DNA of 64,000 bases from Erodium maritimum (lineage: Eukaryota > Streptophyta > Magnoliopsida > Geraniales > Geraniaceae). The notes under the pieces were generated by a model that made no database searches, was not told where the DNA came from, and saw only the letters and a program-made list of their open reading frames with translations. Position 1 is the stretch's first letter. Every line of letters starts with the position of its first letter. The stretch spans positions 72,896,523 to 72,960,522 of the forward strand of contig OY997589.1 in assembly GCA_963921825.1 (NCBI GenBank). Direction: 5' to 3'. Positions 35,381-47,800 of the stretch are shown here, one piece after another. Both the position numbers and the translations under genes were made by a program.

Positions 35381-35668
35381 CTTCCAAGAGTAGGATTGAG
35401 CAGAAGATTTTCGATAAACCCATATCAAATTCAAGGGTTTGATCGACTGAGGATTGGAGGGTAAACTTCAGTAGCTCTTCCATACAGTCTCTCAGATCAA
35501 GCGAACACGTCAATGGAGAAGATGGAGTCACTTGATGTCCCATTTGCCGTTCAATTTCTCTTCGTCTTGGGGCTTGCTATTGAGCCGCTACGAAAAAATA
35601 GAAACTTTTGGATTTATAATCAAGTGTATTTTACTTTTTTGAAACGGTATCGAGATCAAAGTATATTA

Positions 35669-37626
35669 GAGCACATACAACAGGTCGACCCGTTATGCGT
35701 CCTGCGGCCCAGTCCGCGTTTTTGCGGGACGCGAGCCGTCCCGTTGTGGGACGGCTTTTATGCGTCCCGCGTCCCGCAAAAACGCAGGTCGGGCCGCGTC
35801 CCACGTCCAAGCGCCAGTCAATGGCAGGCCGCCACGTGTTTCGACCGTTGGGTGTAACGACTCCTCTTTTTTTAATTCAAAAATCCTAAATGCTAACCCC
35901 TATAAATACCCCAACCCCAACCCCTTTCTCAAACCACCAACCATCCTACAAATTTCTTTTCTACATTTCGATACAAAATGTCTGATGATGAGGGTCCATC
36001 ATATGAGGAGTTGGAAGCCCAAATACGGATAGTTGAACAACGAGTCCGACGAAGGATTGAGAGAAGAATACAGAGAGAAATGCCAAGGATCAACACACTG
36101 AGGGAGAGGATCGACCGTGGGGAACCAAAGCGACGAGAGATTAACAGAGGCCGTGTCGACGCCCACGACCAACTAATGAGGTATTATTTTTCCGATCAAC
36201 CCATATATGGTCCATATATGTTTAGGCGTCGGTTCCGTATGTGCAAACCACTTTTTAAATGGGTAATGGACAAAGTCAAGGAACACGACAATTACTTCGT
36301 TCAGAAGCGGGACGCGGCCGGACCCTTGGGCTTATCAACATAACAGAAGTGCACCATTGCGATACGAATGCTTGCGTATGGGTGCTCGGCCGATTCATTG
36401 GACGAAACTCTTCACATTGGGGTAAACACCATACTTGAATGTTTACGTTATTTTTGAAAGGTCGTCACTGAGGTATTCGGTGCTGAGTACGAGCGTACAC
36501 CCACACCGACTGACATGCACCTCTTACTCCGAGAAGGGTACAACCGGGGGTTCCCCGGAATGGCTCGGAGTGTTGTCTGCATGCATTAGGAGTGGAAGCA
36601 TTGCCCAACCGCATCGCAAGGTGCCAATGGACGGGGAAGTCACCACGGGGTAAGTATCGTTATGCTTGAAGTTGTAGCATCCCGTGATTTATGGATATGG
36701 CATGCTTTTTTCGGGATTGGTGGCTCGAACAACAACCTCAACAACATCCACTTATTCCAAGACGCTTATTACGGACGTGACCTTGCCGTGGAGTACGAGA
36801 TCAACGGGCATCGGTACGACCGACCTTATTACTTGGTGGACGACATTTACCCATCATGGGGACGGTTCGTGAAGAGTATTCGGCATCCCTACACGCCCAA
36901 AGAGAACTTGTTTGCTAAATGCCAAGAAGGTGCTCGGAAAGATATTGAAAGGGCTTTTGGAGTACTTCAAGCAAGGTAGCATATCATTTCCCGTCCCGCT
37001 CGTGTGTGGAGCAAACACACTTTAGCTGATATCATGCACACTTGCATCATTCTACACAACATGATTGTAGATGATGAACGCGACCAGTACGAATATGGAG
37101 ATGACGAGTTGTTGTACGAGCAACCTCCAGAAATGCCGAATTAGACACCATTGGAACGATGACACCGAGGAGGGTCCTTGCAATACCAACAACGATTAGA
37201 TGCTCGACTTAGTGTCACAAGTCATCAGATCCACAAGCAACTACAAAATGATCTTATTGAGCACTTATGGGGTCTATATGGAGCTACTTTCAATCCCAAA
37301 CGATTAATCTTTTGTACTTGATGCTCCTACTCGGAAATAAATAAAATTATGAGTTTTAATTTATTTTATTTTATATTCTCATTAATTATTTTTTCCAGAT
37401 TTATTTTAATTTTGTATAATATTTACTGTTTTCACAACGAATTAAATAAAACAACAAAATATCAATTAATTATCCAGTCAGCACCACTAATAATCCAAGC
37501 CTCAATCCAGGACTCACCATTGTAAAACACAACTTATTCTGAGTCCTGAGTCCCACTATTTTGTACAGTCAGTATCCAAGCCTCTAATCCAAGCCCCTAA
37601 CCCAAGCTCTTCCACTGTACATGCTC
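35669..37626 (+). mobile_element. PIF/Harbinger-type DNA transposon, 1.96 kb, non-autonomous
   Basis: The ends form an imperfect inverted repeat (GAGCACATACAACAGG at the left, GAGCATGTACAGTGG as the complement of the right). A 3-bp TTA target duplication lies at 35,666-35,668 and 37,627-37,629, as this superfamily prefers. The left subterminal region folds into a long GC-rich hairpin (35,716-35,785). It carries a single broken transposase and no second ORF. It sits about 125 bp upstream of the ASCH copy 1 start codon. Confidence 0.85.
35978..37144 (+). pseudogene. PIF/Harbinger transposase (HARBI1-like), frameshifted
   Basis: The order of family blocks is preserved: an Arg-rich N-terminus (MSDDEGPSYEELE), YYFSDQPIYGPYMFRRRFRM, HLFQDAYYGRDLAVEYEING, YYLVDDIYPSWGRF and DIERAFGVLQAR. 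The last block is followed, after a stop, by ILHNMIVDDERDQYEYGDDE. The family's catalytic D-C-M-H-W block reads VCMH followed by a stop near 36,575-36,590, so the first Asp is lost. At least three frame breaks occur. It is not functional. Confidence 0.88.
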
Positions 37627-39800
37627 TTACTGTCAATAAAGGTTACAAAAGGACCAAAGTATCGGGCTCTAAAATATAGTCCGAGTCTCCCTCAGGGTAC
37701 CCGGTGCTCTTAGACCCGTAAAAATAGTCTGATTAGCATTCATAGACACAAGAATAATTGAGATCTCGTCCGACCGTCCCAAAAACAAAGGGAAAGTCAA
37801 ACCAACATAAAAATTCAAACGATAAAATAAGTCAAAATAACATAATAGGAACTTAAAAAAAATTGTAAAAGAAATGATCATCCCATGCTTCCAAAGTCTT
37901 CTCGAGACGAACAAGCATCATCCATCCCAGGTCTAGGGGAATAGGGTCAGGACCCCTCCCTCCATCCCGGGGTCCTCTTATTGGCCCTGGCGGGGCTGCT
38001 TAGAAGCACTCGCCTGTTGATCCTCATTATCTTCCTCATCCTCCAGTTGCCGAGGTGAGAATCCTGAGAGATTCAGTGCCTTCTTCAGCTTTGTAGTCCG
38101 GGTTTAGCACTATCTCGTCCTACTCTTCCCCTTAACCTTGTTCGCCTTTATCCTCATCGGTCCCGGAACGTCCATCTGACTCCTCGGATCCTTCTGCTTC
38201 CCCCCACCAGCAATCATATCGGTCGTTGGTCTTGCTGCAAAAGCTTGCAGGCCCTCATCCTCGGAGATGTTAGCTAGGTCACAAGTCTTTGTGATCCCTG
38301 TGAATCCTTCTAACGATCCTGGATGCGCCTACTGAATAACTAGAATCATCCCATCGGGATGTTCCTTAGCCATGTCACAAGTCTCTGAAAGAGTCTCCCC
38401 CTCTTCTGCCAGTACAGGGAAACCCGGAGGTGGTAGCATTGGGAGTACCTTACCACCCCGTGGTCTCTAAGTCGGACCAAGAGTAAGGGATGTAAGAAGC
38501 TCATCCACAGAAAGCACCCACGGTGCCCTAGGTGCTCCCCAATCCGTAGGATCAGCCAGTCCACGTTCAATCCCATTTGTACCCTTAAGGATTCATGGAA
38601 CCGAACCTCCCTTCTTCCTACTCCCAGGATGTTTGCTTGACATGCACCAATTCGATGGTTCAGCCGATCGCACCTCGTACAAAAACCCGAGAGATGCGCA
38701 TATTGCAAATCCACCGTGAAGGAAGCCTGGTGTCCCGGGAAGTGCAGTTGCATGCTTCTTTGCAACAGCCTGTCCACATCAAGACTCACCCGGAACCACA
38801 TATAATCATCTAAATAGCATTGATTTGGAATAGGAGCAGATAATACCTCAGTACCCAAAGCATTAGCAAGGATGGATCGGGCAAAAAGGTTCCGAGCGTC
38901 TCCCAAGACGTTGAAGGCCTGAACCCCTATCTCCATAAATCAGAAAATGATGGAGCTCGGCTGCATGTAGGGTAGCAGCGGCAGCAGAAGGTCCGGGTAA
39001 CCACTGAACGCCCATGGACCTCGGTGCCGGATGTTCTCCCTGGCCTCGTTGGTCGGGAAATGGAAGGCGACAATGTCCCTGCTCAGACACTCCATGGCCA
39101 GGCCTTTGACCTTCCAATTTTTTTATCGTTAACCCGCATAGGGTAGAGACATTGCACCGTGCATCCCCTACGATACGGTCGGCGAGGGAGTGGCGGTACC
39201 TTCCGTTTGGTACAACAACGACGGCTTCCATTGGGACGACAATCACTTCCTCATCACCATCTGGATCCTCCTCTACCAACTATTCCCATCTCGGTTTGTA
39301 GATCTCTCGAGGTAATATCGGGATAACCGATGATGATGCTTCCCTAGCGGACACTTGCGGTCGGACAGTCGTTGACGGGGGCGGGGCTTCATTCCTTTTC
39401 AAGGATGTTGGTGGGAGTTGCAGTCTTGGCCAGATCGGGACTTGTTGCGTCCCCGATGGCTTTGTCGGGACAGGCATCACCGAAGCTTCCCCCGGTAGCG
39501 AGACCGCCTTGAAGACCGACAATGACAGAAGAGACGCTCTAGTGGAAGATTATGGTTTCTGCAGACATAGAGTCGGTTGCTGCATCGGCTTGACGAGCGG
39601 GGGTGAGCCCTTTGGGGCTGTCATTTCCAGAGATGGAGTCGCGAATTTGCTACTAACCATGGTGATTGAGATGGAAATGGAATGGAGAAAGGTATGGATT
39701 TGAATATGGGGAGAAGAAGATGGGCGGCAGTAGTGTTTGTTTCAAACGAACTCAAGTAGAGCAAAAACGCTCTCAGTCTCTCAGACTCTTTTTATATCCA

Positions 39801-40262
39801 GTGCATTTACAGATTGAATTTTTTATTTCATTTTTTTGTTTCTTGTAACTTTTCTTCTTTGCAACAAGTTAGCTGGGAACGTTTGTCATGATTTGATCAT
39901 GACTTGAACGAGAAAAGTAATGCGGCGTCGTTTGGATAAGTGGTTTATGAAGGGAATGGTGTCGTTCACGCTAGGTTTAGTGTTTCTCCTCTTTGAGCTT
40001 GATCACATATAAATGGATGAATCGTTGTAGCGTTAACCAATGAAAAACATCTGATATTTTTATAATTTAGTTGATAGTTTATGGTAGCTAGTTGTTTCCA
40101 TTTAATGGTCATAGGGATAAAAAAAGGTCATTAAGGTTTCTTTGAAGCGTATTTGAGAATTTGTAATAATTAATCAAATATTGGGTTTTTTTTGTTCTTA
40201 TGATTCGAGACCTATCAACAATGTATTAGAACCATCCTTCCCACAACATGTGAAAATCTTGG
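39801..40262. other. Short intergenic stretch, no gene recognised
   Basis: AT-rich sequence between the LINE 5' side and the decayed host-gene fragment. No motif is recognised. Confidence 0.4.
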
Positions 40263-42517
40263 GTGTGATTCCATAAATGGTAAGCTTGGAGAAGAACATT
40301 AGAAGATGCAATGAGAATTTGGGTTATTTGAATTCACTCTGGAAAGAAAAAAAGGATAAGTTGTACAATCCGTTCGAAGTTGGATGTGGGTGGGAGAAAA
40401 CTCTTACCCAAAAAGATATGAAAAAGCTTTGGGAACGATTTGAGGTATGATGTTAGTATGAGTATGGGCTGAAGGAGTACTTGGAGGTGGAGAAGTACCA
40501 ATAGGTTTTTGAAGCCGAGATTAAGCGAAGAAAAGAGGTGGAGCTACTATTTAAGATGTTGATTGTGATTGATAATATGCAGGTGAGAATGGAGTAGAAA
40601 CAACAAGTGAGCGATGAACTCAGGGTAAAAAAATTGCTTCAATCTAAATTGTTGGATGAACGACAAGCTTGGGCACACCAACAAACTGCCATTGATAAGA
40701 ATATAGAGTAGAAGATAGCTGAACTTGAGAAACAGAGAATTGAGCAACCAAGGTTGGAAATCAGAAGAAAAAAAAGAACATATAGGGTTGAGCATTTTTT
40801 TTTGGTGTAAGAAAGGTATTCGGTGAAATGCCAAGTAGAGATTGATTGTAAGAAATCAAGGAGGAATAGGCTGGTGCACACGAAGTGTTTGAAGGAATGT
40901 TTGACAGAAAATTCAAGGTAACTGTAACATTTTCCTTAGGCTTATGCTATCAAATTTTGGTTGTTGGATGTTCAAATTTGCTTCATTGGCCTATTGGCAT
41001 TGGCACCTTACTGATTATCAAGGAGGGCTTGAGGTGTTTATTTATTAGATTGAAATCTAGTTTGCTAGGGATTGAGTTTTTTTGGCGTATATATGATGAT
41101 AGATAGTTATGGAGTTAGTGGTGCAAAGTGGATGATGTACGAGAAGAGTGTTGATGGGCTTGCCTCATTTGGGAGTGCATGGAATATTCGAATGCTAAAC
41201 TATGCGTTAGCATGACTTGAATCAAATGGCCTGATGGAGATTTTCGTGTTTAGTTGTGCTCACTCGAAGCAAATGATCAATCATTTGAAGAGCATCCAAT
41301 TTTCTCGGCATAACTTTTTGATCACGATGATTGAGCCGCATCATGCTATTGAGGGAGGGGCATTGCGTTTCATTTATGAGCACAATGCGATACATGAAGA
41401 TTTATTTCTTATTTATATGGATTCAGTAAGCAACTTGTCACTTACATCATCATTGCTTCAAGAACATAAGGAGAGCAAGAAAAGAGATTCTAGGGAAAAC
41501 TACTAATACCTACCCAAAATCATGCCATTTTAACTGATGTTTACGTGAAGTTTAAAATTAACCGATACATACCCTAAAGTTTCGAAATATAACTCAAAAC
41601 TCCTTCCGTCAGTCAACTCAGTCAATTTACTGTTCACTTTTTTCCAAAAATGCCCAAAATACCCTTAACCTTGTTCATTTCTTATATTCTTTAAATCAAA
41701 ATTAAATTAAGGTTTTCAAAACAAAAAATATTTTACAAAAATCGGATTTTATTTTTAAAAAATAGTTTCTATTTTTTTTATAAAAAAAATCAGTTTTTAT
41801 TTTTTAAAAATCACTTATAATAATAAATCTGATTTTATTTTATTTATTTTAATAATAAATCTGATTTTCCAGTTTTGAAAAATATATAGTAATCATATTA
41901 TAATATTAAAAAAATTAAAAAATAGAATTCAAAATATAAAATTGAAAAAAAATCAGATTTATTATTAAATTAAATAAAATAAAACCAGATTTACTATTAA
42001 ATGTGATTTAAAAAAATAAAAACTGATTTTTTTAAATTAAAACTGATTTTTTGAAAATAAAAACTTATTTTTTTAAAAAATAAAAACTGTTTTTTAAAAA
42101 TAAAATATTATTTTTCTAAAATAATGTTTTTTGAAAACCTTAATTTAATTTTGATTTAAAGAATATAAAAAATGAACAGGGTTAAGGGTATTTTGGGCAT
42201 TTTTGAAAAAGTGAACAATAAACTGATTGAGCTGACTAACAGAAGGGGTTTTGAGTTATATTCCGAAACTTTAGGGTATTTATCGGTTAACTTTAAACTT
42301 CACGGTAAACATCAGTTAAAAGAGCATGGTTTTGGGTAGGTATTAGTAGTTTTCCTGAGATTCTAATGTTGTGATAACCATGGTTGTTAAAAAGTCAGCA
42401 CCTTCAATGAGCATCGATCAATCTGAGCTTGGTACTGATGAGTTGTTTATGACAATAGATCCTAATACAAAACAACTGCTCTATTACGAAGGACAAACAA
42501 ACTATTCAAAAGGAGTT
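40263..42517 (+). pseudogene. Decayed host-gene fragment, coiled-coil followed by Hsp70-like C-terminal part
   Basis: The plus strand at 40,275-40,918 reads, with several stops, as a Lys/Glu-rich coiled coil (SLWKEKKDKLYNPFEVGCGW, EAEIKRRKEVELLFKMLI, KIAELEKQRIEQPRLEIRRK). A good splice donor follows at about 40,918. From about 41,100 a second part reads SYGVSGAKWMMYEKSVDGLA and FLITMIEPHHAIEGGALRF. After the foldback element it continues in the same frame with ITMVVKKSAPSMSIDQSEL and LLYYEGQTNYSKG. The latter half has the order of residues seen near the C-terminus of HSPA12-like Hsp70 relatives (G-A-L-R-F, V-V-K-K, I-D-Q-S), but this is a tentative identification. It ends where a LINE tail is joined at 42,518. 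Confidence 0.4.
41493..42356. mobile_element. Foldback element with long inverted arms, 9-bp TSD
   Basis: Terminal inverted arms of more than 200 bp run from each end, opening GGGAAAACTACTAATACCTA with its complement at the right. They are flanked by a perfect 9-bp duplication GAGATTCTA (41,484-41,492 and 42,357-42,365). The centre (about 41,700-42,120) is a very AT-rich palindromic mixture of GATTTTATTTT-type words. The size of the duplication points to the Mutator-like superfamily. It was inserted in the frame of the decayed host gene, whose reading resumes on the other side. Confidence 0.92.
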
Positions 42518-43332
42518 ATTTTTTTATAAGTTCAAAAAATTTATTGAAAAAGATTAGATTTAAGGAGGATCGAACCGAAATAAACCATAACAAGGAAGCT
42601 CTTAAAATGAGTTGCGGGTACATAAACCGAAAACGGAACTAAAGGGCCAAAGCCCGAAAAAGAAGAAATGCAAGTCCACACAAAGTGAACACAAATGAAA
42701 CAAAATTAACTCTCATTAGTGACCTATTCTTTATCTTCCGAGGTCAAGTTTGGATTATCGAAAGCCTTCGCTTGAGTAGACTGATATAATTGAGCATTTT
42801 GAGCTTGCACAACTTGCTTCCAAACTTCAACAAGATTATAAATTCTCTCACGACTCAAAGAACGACCTCTTGGTTTGGATTTAGCAGTATAATAATCCGC
42901 TAAATGCTTAGGAGACTGATTTTGACGTTTCAGGGGTTTGAGAAGGGAATCATTCCATTGACTACCCTGATCCCCTGGAGGACCACCCTACTTTAAAAAC
43001 TTTTCCTAAGTCTTTATTGACCCTTCCCCAACATAAGGCTCTGAGGCCTGTTCAAATTCTTGAACCACAATAGAAGGCCTCTAGTACCAATCATTTATTA
43101 CTGGTGCAAGCAACTTTGGCACACTAACCACATTAAACAACTGCTCGATTACATCCACAGATGGGCCTACGACTTGGTCAACATGCAGGCTATAATTTGG
43201 AACATAAGGAACATGGACTTCCTTGGGATGAACCAGAGAAGGTACACACCCATCTCGAAATGGCCCAGCTTGACCACGAGCAGAACTTGCATCGTCCTCA
43301 CTCGTACCACCCGCAATCGTAGGAATCGTAAC

Positions 43333-44800
43333 TGTTGGGTCTCGAGGTAGGGTTGGAGATGAACCAACTCGCAGCGGAAAATCAATGAAAACCAAGAGAC
43401 GGTTAAACCATGAAACAACTAACAAAGAATGGATTCACAAGACTAAAATTCAGCACTATTTCTTACCAAAACAAGAACACCGGTTAACGAATGATTGGCT
43501 TGAGTCTCCAAGACGCCTACGTATCCACATGGGAATCAAAGCCACGTAGTTCTTCTCTTTGAGGACTCAAGAACACAAACATGGAGGTGGGAGCTTGCCA
43601 AACCCGAAATGGCCATGGAAGAGGGAGAGAAAATGTGTTTCCTATTCTTGTCTTGTGTTTGTTATGTTGAAAAAAGATGACTTAAACATAACAAAACCCA
43701 TACTTGTCCAACTAAAGGCATGAGACAAGTATGGTGTCAAGTAAGGTGTAAATAGGACAAAGTATGGCAAGACAAGATTGGGTTAGGTGGTGAATCACCA
43801 ACACCTTAATCTTTGTCTTGCTTACTTAGTACTAATTAATCAAGACTTGATTAATTAGTTCCATGGGCCTTGGTTGCATGGGCCTTTCATGGGCCTCTTG
43901 GAACATGGCCCGTGGCCATTTCCAACGAGGTCCCGTGATTCGCTCATCGCCTCCAAGCCTTCCATACCGGAAATGTCCAACATTATCCGACGCGATGAAT
44001 CCCAAGACTCCAAGCCTTGTCTCGATCCGTAAAGTCCTATTCACTTACGGGCACATGACCCAAAACCCAGTTTTGGTCATGTCCCGAGACAACTCCCTTT
44101 TGGCCATTCTCCATAAATGTGTCAATGAGTTTCATCCTCCGGTGTGACCCTTAGGTTTATGCATGTCAATAGATCAACGTAAAATCTCATTTTACTTGAT
44201 CCTATTTAAGTGGCAACTAACGAGACTTTAGTATTGCCTGACACTGCATAGCGAATCGACCTTGTCGATTCTAACCTTTCCGTCGTCCCTGTCATTATCC
44301 TTTTATCTCCGATATCCTGATTGAGATAAGGCATAGAGCCGTCATCCTTATTATTCTCAATCACCGTTCCTTGATATGTGAGATGACTGAAGATATGATA
44401 CCCAGTATCATGTGCATGGCCATGCTATTCTTTCAGTCACTCTCGATCAAGCGGCCGAGAACCGATATCTTTCCCATACCTCAGTATGAGGGATAAATCC
44501 CTTAGCCGCCTTTCGTGTCACTCATGTAGCCCGTCCCCAAGCCAATCCTGGCCGTTATGGAAGCCCTGTTACGGACAAAGTTAGGCTCAGGTCAAACTCA
44601 GTTGTTGACTACATAGCAATCACAAAGACTCCTTGGTCTAAGGATACATGACAAGCTACGACACTGAATATGTTCATGACTTAATCTATGGCACATATTC
44701 AGGGCGGGTCGTCCAATATCATGTCCCACATAATTTTATTGCTAACGATGATATATACATTTGGACATTTAGGATTGAACTACGAGCACTAAGACTAACA
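43333..44800 (-). repeat. 3' LTR of copia A, with an internal deletion
   Basis: 1,468 bp, TGTTGGGTCTCGAGG... to ...AAGACTAACA. It lines up with the 5' LTR except that a segment of about 218 bp, present at about 51,283-51,500, is missing at about 44,732. This suggests the deletion happened after or during insertion. Confidence 0.9.
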
Positions 44801-44812
44801 ATCTCCCACTTG
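44801..44812 (-). other. Polypurine tract of copia A
   Basis: On the minus strand AAGTGGGAGAT lies directly before the 3' LTR start TGTTAGTCTTAG. The same tract precedes the LTR of copy B at about 53,130-53,142. Confidence 0.85.
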
Positions 44813-44849
44813 CCCTAGTTCCAATCTAAACTCCAATATGTCCCCCATC

Positions 44850-47800
44850 GACTTTACATGTCTAACATGTTTAGGCAGCGACATTGCCTTAGTCAATGGG
44901 TTGGCTATGTTATCATCTATTGCAATATAGGTTATCTTCACTTCACCTCAGTTCAGTATTTCTCTGATTAGGTGGATACGCCGTAGTACATGTTTGGATT
45001 TGTTATGCGATCTGGGCTTTTAGCTTGCGCAATGACCCTTGTGTTGTCGCAAAATGGATTCACCGGGCTGGACGGGTTTTTAATTACACCCAACCTTGCC
45101 GTGAATTTCCAAATCCACATAGCCTCCTTAGCTGCCTCTGCAGCATCCATGTACTTGGCCCCTGTCGTAGATTCGGCAATGGTATCTTGCTTTACGCTCT
45201 CCCAGGTAAAGCTCTGCCATTCAGCATAAACACATATCCTGACTGACTTCTAAAGTCATCTGGATTTGTCTTGGAAAACTACCGTCTACTCATCCTTCGA
45301 CGACTAGTTCAACATCATCTTTCCACCGGGTTAGACTGATGTCTACTGGTACAACATAAGGCTTACGAGACGTCCAGTCTCATACATGTCATGACATATA
45401 TGATTGATCCTGCCCCCAGGCGCACAAGATTCTCATCATCCTTTTCAGCTTATCAGGTGTCTTAGGACACTGAGTCTTGCTGAGATGAATGCCATGACTA
45501 GTGGGTAAGAGTCCTTTCTTTGAATCGAGCATTAAGAACCTACTCAATGCCTTGTTCACATAGGTTCCCTGACTTAAATCCAAGACCCTCTTGGTGCGAT
45601 ATCTACATATCTTAATCCATAAGATATAAGAAGCATCGCCTAAGTCCTTTATTGAAAAACACTTCCTCAACCAAGCTTTAGTCTCGTGCAAGGTTGAAAT
45701 ATTGTTTTCAATGAGAACCAGAAAGGTAATCTTGCTCCCACTAGCCTTCTTATAAACGCAAGATTCATCCTCGTTTTTGATTAAGCCAAATCCAATTACA
45801 GCTTCATCAAAACGAAGGATCCAACTCCGAGAAGTTCGTTTCAATCCATAAATGGATTTCAACAACTTATAAATCTTTCCCTTATTCTTCGGATCGTCAA
45901 AACCTTTGGGCCGAGACATACAAACGTACTCAGTCAAATTTCCATTTAGGAAAGCGGTTTTGACATCCACTTGCCATATCTCGTAATTATGATACGCAGT
46001 TATGTCAAGAAGAACTTGGATCGATTTTGACCATAGCCACTAGGGAGAAGGTTTCCTCATAGTCAATCCATTAGATCTGCCTATAACCTTTCGCCACCAG
46101 TTGAGCTTTGTAGGTCAGAGGGTTGCCTTCCATGTCCATCTTCACCTTGAAGATCCATTTGCATCCGATGGTCCTCACACCATTGATGGGATCAACCGGT
46201 TCCCAGACTCGGTTGTCCGACATGGATTGCATTTCCTCCCTCATGGCTCCCAGCCATAACTCAGAGTCGGGCCCATCCACGACTTCCTGAAAGGTGGCTA
46301 GATCATCGTGATCTACCATGACTTCATTGTCACCTCCGGATACCATATCTTGGAGGTGGAAGATTGACCCTTTCAAATCGCCTTGGACCTTCCGGAATTA
46401 TAACAGGAATTGGTTCTCACTCTACGACAATCTCTGGCTCCTTTCTATTGGGTTGTCAATTGGTTTAGACAGATCTGTACCATCCTGAATTTCTTCGAGA
46501 TGCACAGTCCTTCCAATGACGTCTTTGGAAACAAAACTTCTTTTCCATAAAGACCTCACCCCAAGCGACGAACACCATGTTCTCACTGGGATTGTAGAAA
46601 TAGTATCCCCTTGTTGCTTTGGGACGCCATATGAAGGTGCATATCTCAGATCTTGGTTCGAGCTTAGTCGAAACCAAATGTTTCACATAAGCCTCGCAAC
46701 CACAAATCTTTAGGAAGGACAAAGCGGGCATCATCCCGTACCATTTTAAAATGATGTCCCTTCCACACCCTTCGTCGAAGCCCGATTCACTATGAATGCG
46801 GTCGTCTCTAGAGCATAACCCCAGAAAGAGATTGGGAGATCAGTCCAACTAATCATGGAACGGACCATTGTCTAACAATGTCCGATTTCTCCGTTTGGCT
46901 ACACCTTTAAACTACAATGTCCCAGAAGGAGTCCATTCCAAAAGGATCCCATTCTCTTTTAGATGATCTAATAACTCTATGGTCAAGTATTTTCCACCTC
47001 GATCCAATCGAAGTGCCTCAATACCTTTGTCGAGCTGGTTTTCTACTATAGTCTTAAACTCTTTGAATTTGTCAAAAGCTTCAGACTTATGTCTCATCGA
47101 ATAGACATAACCATATTTACTATAATCATAAGTAAATGTGATAAAGTAGCTAAAACCCCTCCTGACAAGTGAAGTTATTGGTCTACACACATTCGAGTGT
47201 ATCAGCCCCAATAATTCACCCGCCCTTTCATCGTGATCGATAAAGGGAACTTTAGTCATTTTACCCATCAAACAAACCTTGCACCTATCGATCGAATGGA
47301 ATTCGAATGAACCTGAAAGCCCGCACTTGTGAAGTGCTGATAGATGCTTCTTGTTTATGCGGCCCAAATGACAGTGCCATAACAGAGTTAGGTTTAAATC
47401 GTTGGATTTAGACCTCTTGGTATTAACGGAATATATAGAACTTGAGGCATTGTTACCCATATCTAATATGTACAATCCTCCAACCAAGTCAGTACTGGTA
47501 TAAAACATATCATTGCATAGAACATTGAAAACTCAATTTCCAATATTAACATTATATCCTTCCTTGTCAAACACGGATACAGATATAATATTCCTACTAA
47601 AAGTAGGTATGCAATATACATTATACAATACTAAGACAAGGCCTCTTGGAAAAACAAGACTCATGGATCCTACAACAGTTGCCACAACTCTGAGGTCCAC
47701 TTCGTGCTTTCCAGACCTCTCCTACTTTCAGCCACCATATATAAGTGCATGTGTGAGATTCAGTCCTGGTATCTAATACCCATGAATCTTTGGAAGTAGA

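Larger units (their letters stand above)
26292..35543 (-). pseudogene. ASCH-domain protein gene, copy 1, exon 1 split by a hAT transposon
   Basis: Eleven exons with GT-AG borders. Exon 1 is 35543-35381 plus 30474-30431, and the rest are 30329-30139, 30063-30003, 29897-29849, 29214-29160, 29088-29001, 28265-28147, 27957-27832, 27692-27599, 27459-27305 and 26351-26292. With the 4,906-bp insert and one 8-bp duplication removed, the exons total 1,197 bases, every exon phase agrees, and the frame is open for 398 residues. The ASCH signature GxKxxExR is seen as GLKTVEGR at about residue 150 (exon 4), within a fold that in known ASCH proteins is linked to RNA binding or coactivator roles. After it come YRELYTEENEKSNGIVAIRL and a C-terminal region ending FIGFLEPYMEDG and KKGWKH. 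With the insert present, translation from the start runs into the transposon and stops after about 17 codons. The family resembles plant ASCH-domain proteins; the cellular role is not known to me. Confidence 0.85.
35633..39800 (-). pseudogene. LINE remnant with ORF1 (DUF4283/CCHC) and 3' tail, no ORF2
   Basis: From a Met at 39,660 the minus strand reads broken ORF1 pieces: SLADRIVGDARCNVSTL (the DUF4283-like region), then a segment with YLDDYMWFRVSLDVDRLLQ, then a Cys/His knuckle (FCTRCDRLNHRIGAC). This pattern is the ORF1 protein of plant L1-type LINEs, which binds RNA. Downstream is a 3' untranslated-like tail ending in an A-run at 35,633-35,639 on the minus strand. A second copy of such a tail lies at 61.08-61.5 kb. 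No RT or endonuclease lies between, so ORF2 is lost. A PIF/Harbinger element interrupts the tail at 35,669-37,626. A weak imperfect similarity (TCAAGTGTATTTTAC near 35,618 and TCCAGTGCATTTAC near 39,800) may be a decayed target duplication. Confidence 0.7.

Noticed and set aside
37669-37914. 81-codon minus-strand hydrophobic frame
   Set aside because: It lies in the LINE 3' tail, has a counterpart of different reading in the 61-kb tail, and looks like untranslated sequence.
43863-44147. 94-codon frame present twice (also at 50,415-50,699)
   Set aside because: It is inside the copia LTR and duplicated because LTRs are duplicated; not a gene.
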